Source: Chloroflexi bacterium RBG_19FT_COMBO_55_16 (GTDB lineage: Bacteria > Chloroflexota > Anaerolineae > Anaerolineales > UBA4823). Taken from it: a DNA stretch of 18,080 nucleotides. The translations under genes and the position numbers were made by a program. Under the pieces are notes generated by a model, which searched no databases, had not been told where the DNA came from, and saw only the letters and a list, made by a program, of their open reading frames with translations. The DNA is taken from the NCBI GenBank assembly GCA_001795335.1, contig MGOK01000117.1, positions 53,538-71,617 of the forward strand, in the 5' to 3' direction. This document shows, in pieces, positions 7,308-13,787 of the stretch; within the stretch, counting starts at the first letter, position 1; each line of letters begins with the position of its first letter.

Positions 7308-7768
7308 CTCTTCTTGAACGAGATCCGCATGCACCGCCCATCTGGCAAGGTTCGGTCCCAATCACCAACCGTTACACATTTGGTCTTGCCGGGGAACGCT
7401 TCTTCCAGGCGATCAAGGAGCAGGGGCGTATCTTGGGCACCCATTGCACCAATTGCATGCATACTTATGTGCCAGCGGCAACCTTTTGTGAACGCTGCCT
7501 TAACCAGCTAGACGATTGGATCGATGTTGGCACAGTAGGTGAGATCGTCACCTATACGCTTTTATCCGTGAACTTTGACGGTTCTCCCAAGACATCGCCC
7601 GAGTTGGTGGCTTTCATCCGGCTTGGCGATGGTGGGTTAATTCATCGGATCGCAGAGGTCAATTCGGAGCCAGTCTTCATTGGGATGCAGGTTGAGGCTG
7701 TATTCAGGCCACCTGCCGAGCGCCAGGGCTCTATTCTGGATATTGCTTATTTCAAACCATACCCATAG
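7304..7768 (+). CDS. DUF35 (zinc ribbon/OB-fold acyl-CoA-binding) protein B
   Basis: The 154-residue second DUF35 protein shows zinc-ribbon CxxC pairs at C48/C51 and C62/C65, then an OB-fold region (VTYTLL through VFRPPAERQGSILDIAYF). It shares the architecture of the preceding protein but differs clearly in sequence, so the two are paralogues and not a recent duplication. With two thiolase-fold proteins and two DUF35 proteins in one operon, each DUF35 may pair with one thiolase-fold protein. The pairing cannot be read from sequence. It is the last gene of the unit; a 53-nt gap without a recognisable terminator follows before the lipoprotein gene. Confidence 0.88.
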   Translation: MTLLERDPHAPPIWQGSVPITNRYTFGLAGERFFQAIKEQGRILGTHCTNCMHTYVPAATFCERCLNQLDDWIDVGTVGEIVTYTLLSVNFDGSPKTSPELVAFIRLGDGGLIHRIAEVNSEPVFIGMQVEAVFRPPAERQGSILDIAYFKPYP

Positions 7769-7821
7769 ATATTCACAAAATCTACTAAGCCTCCTTCCCC
7801 CTATCGCATAACTGGAAAAGC

Positions 7822-10224
7822 ATGTCTTTTCGCCGCCACTTTATATCCGTTCTGATACTAATCGGGGTTCTGGCTGGAACCATTCTGGGCTGTAATTTCA
7901 CTGGCTTGTTATCGACTCAACCCACTCCGCCTGCATCACAGGCAAGTCCTACACCAACCACACCACTCCTGGAGGCTATGGTAACCTTCCGGATTCAGCT
8001 TCCCCCCAACACCCCACCACAGCAACCTGTTACCCTGGATGTACTCGATGAAGTCACTGGTCTGGCGCTTAACATCGAGCAGTACGAAATGCAGAAGGTC
8101 GATAGCCTGGTTTATGAAATAAGCCTACCTTTACCAGTTGGTGCGACGATCAAATATCGTTATTCCCGCCAGGGGAGTTACCAGGCCGGTGAACACACGT
8201 CTAATGGCTATCCAGTGCGTTACCGCATGGTGAACGTTGATGGACCCGGCATTGTCCAGGATTTGGTCAGCGCCTGGAGCGACACGCCCTTTCAAGGGCT
8301 TAGCGGGCGCATCATCGGGCAGGTAACCGATGCGCAGAATGGTTCTCCACTCGCGAACCTGCTGGTTACCGCCGGGGGCTACCAAACCCTGACTGCCTCC
8401 AACGGCTCGTTTTTATTAGAGGGGCTGCCTCCTGGAACACATAACCTGGTCGTTTATGCTTTGGATGGCTCCTACCAGACTTTCCAGCAGGGCGCACGCG
8501 TGGCTCCCAATTCCGGTACCCCCGCCATCATTCAAATGACCGCCGCCCCTCTGGTTAATGTTATCTTCACTGTCAGCGTTCCCCCAGATACCTTGTCTGC
8601 CGTTCCGATTCGACTGGCTGGAAACCTCTACCAGCTTGGTAATACTTTTGCCGATCTGTCCGGTGGCATCAATACATTGGCTTCCCGAATGCCAGTATTA
8701 ACCCCATTGCCTGACGGACGCTACAGCCTGGCCCTGAATCTACCTGCTGGCGCGGATATTCAGTATAAATACACCCTTGGGGATGGGTTCTGGAACGCGG
8801 AACATACATTCAGTGGTGATTTTCGCCTGCGCCGTTTGATAGTCTCTGAGTCGACCACTATCATTCAGGACATCATTGACACCTGGAAGACAGAACCAGG
8901 CGGAGGATCAGTTTTTTTTGATCTCACCGCACCAGCCAATACCCCAGACATCGATTTCGTCTCGATTCAGTTTAATCCATACGGCTGGACCGAACCAATC
9001 CCTATGTGGCACCTGGGCCAGGACCATTGGGCTTACGTGCTTTACAGCCCGCTCGACATGCTGGAGACGCTTGGCTATCGTTACTGCCGTAACGACCAAT
9101 GCTCTTACGCAGACGACAAAACCACAGCTGGGAAAGACAGTATCGGGCGTACGCTTAAGGTTAAAGGGGGCAACCAGGCGGTTAATGACACAGTTGATTC
9201 CTGGATCTGGTGGGGAGCAGAGAGTCTCCTTACGTCAATGGATACGCCGGAGGTCATCTCACACGGGCAAGATTTCATCGCTGGCGTAGAATTTCAACCC
9301 GGCTACCACCCTTCCTGGACCCCCCGCCTGCCAGTCTCCCTCAAGGAGCTGCAATGGTTAGGCGCAAATTGGGTAGTGTTCTCCCCAACCTGGACTTATT
9401 CTCGCCAGGCGCCCCCAGTCCTCGAACCGGTCACCGGCCGCGACCCGCTTTGGCCAGATTCCGCTACTGAGTTGGATCAGGCACACGCTTTCGGCTTGAA
9501 TGTAGCCTTAAATCCAGCACCGAATTTTTCCCCCCCTGCGGAAGAATGGTGGAGCAGCGCGCCCCGTGACTTCGCTTGGTGGATTGCCTGGTTTAGCAGT
9601 TATCGTTCTTTCGTCATACACCACGCTGACCTGGCAAGTCGAAATGGAGCTCAAGCGCTCGTCCTGGGGGGTGACTGGGTTACACCTGCATTGCCAAATG
9701 GAGTCTTGTTCGATGGTTCCCCATCGGGTGTACCCCTTGACGCCGAGACTCGTTGGCGAGAATTAATTGCCGAAGTCAAGGGACGCTACGCTGGCACGCT
9801 GGTTTGGGCTTTGCCCGCTTCACCGGAAGGAATAAAAGCGCCATCCTTCCTGGATGCAGTTGACCAATTCTACTTGCTCTGGTCTTTACCCATGGGGGAG
9901 ACAGCCGATGGCTCCCAGGAGGGTATGCAAGCCGCTGCAACCCGGCTGCTTGACAATGTGGTTAAACCTCTCAAACAACAATTCAACAAGCCGATTGTCA
10001 TCGGTGTGGCTTATCCTTCAGCCAGCAACCTTCAAGAACAAGCTCTAGCGTATCAATCTATCCTGCTCGCCCTAAACGGGAGTGAGTGGATCGCTGGCTT
10101 CATCTCACGCGGTTACTTTCCGCCTGCGGCGCTCCAGGATGAGTCAACCTCTGTGCACGGTAAACCAGCAAGCGATGTGCTAAAATACTGGTTTCCACGC
10201 TTATTAGGTATCTCCCCTCCATAG
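7822..10224 (+). CDS. Multi-module surface lipoprotein with GH113-like C-terminal barrel
   Basis: The 800-residue protein starts with a lipoprotein signal peptide: basic MSFRRH, a hydrophobic stretch, and the lipobox ILGC with C24. A Pro/Thr/Ser linker follows. Next come three related beta-rich modules, roughly 52-155, 244-358 and 362-464. Each opens with a PP/PAN-type strand and closes near a conserved (D)xxxxW tail (VQDLVSAW, IQDIIDTW, NDTVDSW); they resemble starch-binding-like folds. A carboxypeptidase-regulatory-like module (about 162-240, GQVTD...GSFLLEGLPPG) sits between the first two. The C-terminus (about 483-800) resembles GH113 mannanase-like TIM barrels (LGANWVVFSPTW, WF-SY). The position I expect for the acid Glu reads GGD (D617), so activity is doubtful. 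Probably an extracytoplasmic carbohydrate-binding protein. Confidence 0.75.
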   Translation: MSFRRHFISVLILIGVLAGTILGCNFTGLLSTQPTPPASQASPTPTTPLLEAMVTFRIQLPPNTPPQQPVTLDVLDEVTGLALNIEQYEMQKVDSLVYEISLPLPVGATIKYRYSRQGSYQAGEHTSNGYPVRYRMVNVDGPGIVQDLVSAWSDTPFQGLSGRIIGQVTDAQNGSPLANLLVTAGGYQTLTASNGSFLLEGLPPGTHNLVVYALDGSYQTFQQGARVAPNSGTPAIIQMTAAPLVNVIFTVSVPPDTLSAVPIRLAGNLYQLGNTFADLSGGINTLASRMPVLTPLPDGRYSLALNLPAGADIQYKYTLGDGFWNAEHTFSGDFRLRRLIVSESTTIIQDIIDTWKTEPGGGSVFFDLTAPANTPDIDFVSIQFNPYGWTEPIPMWHLGQDHWAYVLYSPLDMLETLGYRYCRNDQCSYADDKTTAGKDSIGRTLKVKGGNQAVNDTVDSWIWWGAESLLTSMDTPEVISHGQDFIAGVEFQPGYHPSWTPRLPVSLKELQWLGANWVVFSPTWTYSRQAPPVLEPVTGRDPLWPDSATELDQAHAFGLNVALNPAPNFSPPAEEWWSSAPRDFAWWIAWFSSYRSFVIHHADLASRNGAQALVLGGDWVTPALPNGVLFDGSPSGVPLDAETRWRELIAEVKGRYAGTLVWALPASPEGIKAPSFLDAVDQFYLLWSLPMGETADGSQEGMQAAATRLLDNVVKPLKQQFNKPIVIGVAYPSASNLQEQALAYQSILLALNGSEWIAGFISRGYFPPAALQDESTSVHGKPASDVLKYWFPRLLGISPP

Positions 10225-10241
10225 GAGTCCTGGACTGAAAG

Positions 10242-11144
10242 ATGAAACCTTTTGCCCTCCCCCCTTATACACATATCGCCAACATACATTTACAGGTATC
10301 GAATCTTGAACGCTCCTTGACCTTCTACGCCGGGATGATGGGGTTCAAGGAAATTCACCGAGGTAAAGCTCTAGCCGACCTTTCCGCCAGTGGGACCGAC
10401 CCCTTTCTGATCCGCTTAAGCGAAAAGCCTGGCGCCCGCCCAAAACCACCTCGCACCACCGGCCTTTACCATATTGCCATTCGTCTGCCTGACCGCTCAT
10501 CACTGGCGCGCCTCTTTCAGCGTCTGATCGATTCTCAAGTCCCCTTTCAGGGTTTTTCAGACCATAAGGTCAGTGAGGCGCTTTATCTGGCAGATCCAGA
10601 TGGCAACGGCGTGGAACTTTATGTCGATCGACCGCGCAGCCAATGGCCTCGTTTGGACGATATGATCGCCATGACCACAGACCCTCTGGATGTGGAAGAC
10701 CTACTTCACCAGGCAGAAGGCAATACCTCCCCCTGGCGTGGCATCCACCCGGAAACTGATATTGGCCATATCCACCTGCAGGTATCTGACCTGGCGCAAA
10801 CTGAAGATTTTTATCATGGCCTGCTGGGCTTTGATGTCACCCAAAGGTTTTACCCGGGAGCGTTATTCCTTTCAGCCGGTGGATATCACCACCATTTAGG
10901 CACAAATATCTGGGACAGTCGCGCCGCTCCCCCGCCACCGGCGGATGCTGTCGGGCTTTTGTCTTTCGCGATCAGGATTCCGGATTGGACAACCTGGAAG
11001 GCACTGAATGTCCGCCTTCAGGAATCGAATATACCAATTGAACTTCAGGAAACTGATAGTACGGCCAGCCTATTAATACACGATCCAGCTCAGAATAGGG
11101 TTGAACTCATCGTAGACCGATCCACACACGCTGCGATTTCCTGA
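10242..11144 (+). CDS. Two-domain VOC protein, extradiol dioxygenase/glyoxalase-like
   Basis: The 300-residue protein consists of two vicinal-oxygen-chelate domains (about 10-130 and 172-293). Each has the IHLQVS(N/D)L opening and a xVEL(Y/I)VDR closing strand. Candidate metal ligands are H16, H77 and E125 in the first domain, and H178, one of H216-H218 and E288 in the second. The length and the GGYHHHLGTNIW segment are closest to the CatE-type catechol 2,3-dioxygenase group of Bacillus. In an organism that looks anaerobic, an oxygen-dependent ring-cleaving role would be surprising, so a lyase, isomerase or resistance role within the superfamily is equally possible. The gene starts 17 nt after the lipoprotein gene and may be co-transcribed with it. 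Confidence 0.82.
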   Translation: MKPFALPPYTHIANIHLQVSNLERSLTFYAGMMGFKEIHRGKALADLSASGTDPFLIRLSEKPGARPKPPRTTGLYHIAIRLPDRSSLARLFQRLIDSQVPFQGFSDHKVSEALYLADPDGNGVELYVDRPRSQWPRLDDMIAMTTDPLDVEDLLHQAEGNTSPWRGIHPETDIGHIHLQVSDLAQTEDFYHGLLGFDVTQRFYPGALFLSAGGYHHHLGTNIWDSRAAPPPPADAVGLLSFAIRIPDWTTWKALNVRLQESNIPIELQETDSTASLLIHDPAQNRVELIVDRSTHAAIS

Positions 11145-11150
11145 GTAAGA

Positions 11151-11159
11151 TGGTATAAT
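11151..11159 (+). promoter_or_regulatory. Extended -10 promoter immediately upstream of the two-TM protein gene
   Basis: TGGTATAAT is a perfect extended -10 (TGn plus TATAAT). Its last base is 9 nt before the ATG at 11169, so transcription would start only about 2-3 nt before, or at, the start codon. No recognisable -35 lies 17 nt upstream, as expected for extended -10 promoters, and no Shine-Dalgarno precedes the ATG. Both features fit a leaderless mRNA. Confidence 0.55.
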
Positions 11160-11168
11160 CATTCTGAC

Positions 11169-11636
11169 ATGGATACCGGGATTCCACCTTCACAGGACTA
11201 TACCAACCCAGATCTTTCCCCTGTATCATCGGTTCAAAGCAAGGAAGAAATTCGCCGCCAGCGGTCGTTGATCCTCGTCCTGATCCTAGGTGGGATAGTC
11301 TTATTGGCTTTGTTCGCCCTGGGGATCTTTTTCCTGGTCAAGCCAGCCACAGATGTTGCCCGAATCCGTGACATTTTTATAATTTTCATGGTCTTGGAGT
11401 TTATGGTTATCGGCCTGGCGCTGGTTATCATGATCATCCAACTGGCTACCTTGGTTAATCTGCTCCAGAACGAGGTGAAACCAATTCTCGAGTCGACCAA
11501 CGAAACTGCCAATACCTTGCGGGGTACAGCGATCTTCATCAGCGAAAACTTGACCGCACCTGTGATCAAATTCAACGAATATATATCCGCTATGCGCCGT
11601 TTAATGGAAATGGTCGGCCTTTTTCGGAAACGATAA
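11169..11636 (+). CDS. Two-TM membrane protein of unknown function
   Basis: The 155-residue product has a polar N-terminus (1-32), two hydrophobic spans (about 33-57 and 69-96), and a C-terminal helical region (about 97-150) likely to form a coiled coil, ending in FRKR. I do not recognise a named family with certainty. The layout of membrane span plus amphipathic tail, followed by a YtxH-type gene, recalls DUF948/YtxG-like proteins that neighbour ytxH in Bacillus, but the second span differs. There is no Shine-Dalgarno before the ATG; an extended -10 promoter ends 9 nt upstream, so the mRNA may be leaderless. No other plausible in-frame ATG occurs before residue 74. Confidence 0.8.
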   Translation: MDTGIPPSQDYTNPDLSPVSSVQSKEEIRRQRSLILVLILGGIVLLALFALGIFFLVKPATDVARIRDIFIIFMVLEFMVIGLALVIMIIQLATLVNLLQNEVKPILESTNETANTLRGTAIFISENLTAPVIKFNEYISAMRRLMEMVGLFRKR

Positions 11637-11644
11637 AATTCAGA

Positions 11645-11672
11645 AATGACCAGTATTACCCGACTGGTCATT
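11645..11672 (+). repeat. Perfect inverted repeat between the two-TM gene and ytxH-like gene
   Basis: AATGACCAGT (11645-11654) pairs perfectly with ACTGGTCATT (11663-11672) across an 8-nt loop. It follows the stop codon by 8 nt. It is not followed by a clean T run (ATATTC), so a classical terminator is unlikely. It could be a weak attenuator, an mRNA 3' end stabiliser, or a dyad operator for the ytxH-like gene. Confidence 0.7.
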
Positions 11673-11704
11673 ATATTCAAACAACTAGAAAAGGAGTGTA
11701 AGCG

Positions 11705-12055
11705 ATGGCAGAGAATAATGGCGATTTAGGATCCTTCTTGGCGGGTTTTTTAGTCGGTGGATTGATTGGCGCGACGGTAGCCCTACTTATGGCGCCTCAA
11801 TCCGGCGAGGAAACCCGCGCTATAATCAAAGAGAAAAGCATCGAACTCAAGGACCGGGCTGTGGAGACTGCAGACGAAGCCCGAATGAAGGCTGAAGCCA
11901 CAGCCGCTGAAGCCCGCGCCCGCGCCGATTACTACGCCCAACAGGCCAAGCAAGCCCTTGAGCAACAGAAACAACGCGTTGGAGCTGCGGTCGAAGCAGC
12001 CAAGAAACCGTCAACCCCAAAGCCCAGCGAATCCAGCCCGCCGGCTAAAAAGTAA
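11705..12055 (+). CDS. YtxH-like protein
   Basis: The 116-residue protein begins with a glycine-rich membrane span (about residues 8-30, with GFLVGGLIGATVALLMAP) that ends in APQSGEETR. This matches the YtxH family signature, in which a short N-terminal span is followed by APxSGxExR. An Ala/Glu/Lys-rich helix follows (about 36-100, likely coiled coil) with a Pro/Ser/Lys tail. Members are general-stress-associated in Bacillus, but their function is not established. A clear AAGGAG ribosome site lies 8 nt before the ATG. The gene follows the two-TM protein gene with a hairpin between them, and is closed by a strong terminator. Confidence 0.85.
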   Translation: MAENNGDLGSFLAGFLVGGLIGATVALLMAPQSGEETRAIIKEKSIELKDRAVETADEARMKAEATAAEARARADYYAQQAKQALEQQKQRVGAAVEAAKKPSTPKPSESSPPAKK

Positions 12056-12084
12056 GGGGAATATCTGACTTCTATCAAGGAATC

Positions 12085-12116
12085 AAAAAGGGGCCGGAAC
12101 ATTCCGGCCTCTTTTT
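12085..12116. terminator. Bidirectional Rho-independent terminator
   Basis: GGCCGGA (12092-12098) pairs with TCCGGCC (12103-12109) across ACAT. A flanking A run on the left and T run on the right extend the pairing. Read on either strand, the GC stem is followed by five Ts, so it can end transcription from the ytxH-like gene (+) and the nnr gene (-), which converge here. Confidence 0.9.
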
Positions 12117-12146
12117 ATTCACCCTAAATCTCCCGATCCATCGCCT

Positions 12147-13787
12147 TCATCCACCGGCCTCCATCCTCCCCATAACTCCCACCACCGCCTCTAAGACATC
12201 TCCTGCCAATACCGCCGCGGTTGAGCCCAAAGTTTGGGCAGCGCGCAGTCCGCTCTCAGCGTGTATCCAGCTTCCACTCACTGCAGCTTCGAAAGCTTCA
12301 AATCCCTGTGCCCGGAAGCCGACGATCAATCCCGCAAGCACGTCGCCTGTCCCGGCGCGCGCCAGGGCTGCGCTCGCCACAGGGATCAAAACCGTCCTCC
12401 CATCTGGGGCAGATACCACGCTGTTAGCGCCTTTGAGCACAACCACGTGCCCCCATTCTTGAGCGTAACGTTCAGCTATCTCTATCCGGTTTGCTTGAAT
12501 ATCGCCTACTTGCAGGCCGGTCAAAATCGCCATTTCCCCAGGATGGGGTGTCAATACTGCTGGCGCAGGCAGGGATTTGGCCCACTCTGGGAGGCGAGCC
12601 AACAACTTCAAACCGTCTGCGTCTACTACCAATGGCGGCAATTTTTCCCGAATTGCGCTCCCACCTTTGCTCGATGCAGGCGCGAAACCAATACCAATCC
12701 GCCGGCCTTGGGGAACCGACCCAAGCAGCCGTACTAGGAAGTCCCGAGTTTCTTCCTCCAGGCCAAGGCCAGGTCCGATTAACATAGCCGTCGCCCGATC
12801 CAGGTTTTCCCTGATTACCTCGGTTGCTTCGGCAGCGATCACTCCCATCTCATGCGGCAAGAGTAACCAGGTCGCTTCTGGAAATTGACCTGCTAAGACG
12901 GCATGCAACGGAGCTGGGACCGCCAGAGTTACCAGACCTGCGCCGCACCGGTAGGCTGCTTTTCCGGCCAGGAGCGCTGCGCCGGTGTAATTCACCGAGC
13001 CAGCCACTACCAACGCGGTGCCGAAGGTACCCTTATGAGCGTCGCGTGGTCGGTCGGGTAACAATCGCCGGACCATATCCTCATCAGCCACATGGCGCTT
13101 AATCGCTTGCCAGACTTCCAGGTTTAGGCCTTCCTGCTCCAAACCGATCCCCACCACGCGCAGCTTACCGATCAGGTTATTTGCTGGGAAGCGTAACAGG
13201 CCAGTTTTTACCGCCGCCATGGTTACAGTCAGATCCGCCGGAATACACTCAGCAGCTGCCTCTCCACTATCGCAGTCTACCCCAGATGGGCAATCAACTG
13301 CCACCACTAGCGGCTTTTGAGGAAGCTCATCCAACTCGCGCCGGGTCTTCTCTAAAGCCTCCGCCACCTTGCCCCGCACAGGCAATTGGATGCCTGTCCC
13401 GAGCACACCATCCAACAGAATAGCACTTTTGCTTAATTCTTCTGTCAATTTCCTAAAATCAACATCGTCTTCGATAGTTAAGATTTTCCCACCTGCCGCC
13501 CTTAAGCGCTCCACCAATGGGTCATCCGATGGGCGCTTCCGCACCAGATACGCGCTCGTAATCCACCCTTGATTAGCTAAATGCGTCAGGGCAACCAGCG
13601 TATCTCCACCATTGTTCCCAGAGCCGATCAAACCACATACCCCCCTTGTAACAAGGTGCCCATAGACTTCACTCACCACCTGTGCCAGTCCTAGCCCTGC
13701 GTTCTCCATCATCATCGCATAACTCAATCCACTGGCATCTGCCTGGCGTTCGATGGCCTGCATCTCAGCTACCGTCACTAATCTCAC
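12147..13787 (-). CDS. nnr: Bifunctional NAD(P)HX epimerase/ADP-dependent NAD(P)HX dehydratase
   Basis: This enzyme repairs hydrated NAD(P)H: the N-terminal domain interconverts the R and S epimers and the C-terminal domain dehydrates the S form using ADP. In the 546-residue product the epimerase domain (about 1-225) shows GNNGGD (57-62), LDGVLGTG (125-132) and the catalytic-region DCPSG (165-169). The dehydratase domain (about 240-540) shows HKGTFG (251-256), GPGLG (338-342), TPHPGEM (413-419), VLKGANSVV (450-458) and GTGDVLAG (479-486). This is the usual fused bacterial form. Its ATG overlaps the AOR stop by 4 nt, so the two are co-transcribed and translationally coupled. That pairing may reflect demand for cofactor repair beside a redox enzyme, but the link is inferred. 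Confidence 0.95.
   Translation of the reverse strand: MRLVTVAEMQAIERQADASGLSYAMMMENAGLGLAQVVSEVYGHLVTRGVCGLIGSGNNGGDTLVALTHLANQGWITSAYLVRKRPSDDPLVERLRAAGGKILTIEDDVDFRKLTEELSKSAILLDGVLGTGIQLPVRGKVAEALEKTRRELDELPQKPLVVAVDCPSGVDCDSGEAAAECIPADLTVTMAAVKTGLLRFPANNLIGKLRVVGIGLEQEGLNLEVWQAIKRHVADEDMVRRLLPDRPRDAHKGTFGTALVVAGSVNYTGAALLAGKAAYRCGAGLVTLAVPAPLHAVLAGQFPEATWLLLPHEMGVIAAEATEVIRENLDRATAMLIGPGLGLEEETRDFLVRLLGSVPQGRRIGIGFAPASSKGGSAIREKLPPLVVDADGLKLLARLPEWAKSLPAPAVLTPHPGEMAILTGLQVGDIQANRIEIAERYAQEWGHVVVLKGANSVVSAPDGRTVLIPVASAALARAGTGDVLAGLIVGFRAQGFEAFEAAVSGSWIHAESGLRAAQTLGSTAAVLAGDVLEAVVGVMGRMEAGG

Noticed and set aside
8876..9289. A 137-codon plus-strand frame inside the lipoprotein gene
   Set aside because: It is a shifted frame within a long intact coding region; no sign of a frameshift in the lipoprotein.
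11820..11828. TATAAT within the ytxH-like gene
   Set aside because: It is internal to the coding sequence with no -35 and no downstream gene start nearby.
12234..12737. A 167-codon open frame on the plus strand
   Set aside because: It is antisense to the well-supported nnr gene and its translation has no family-like pattern.
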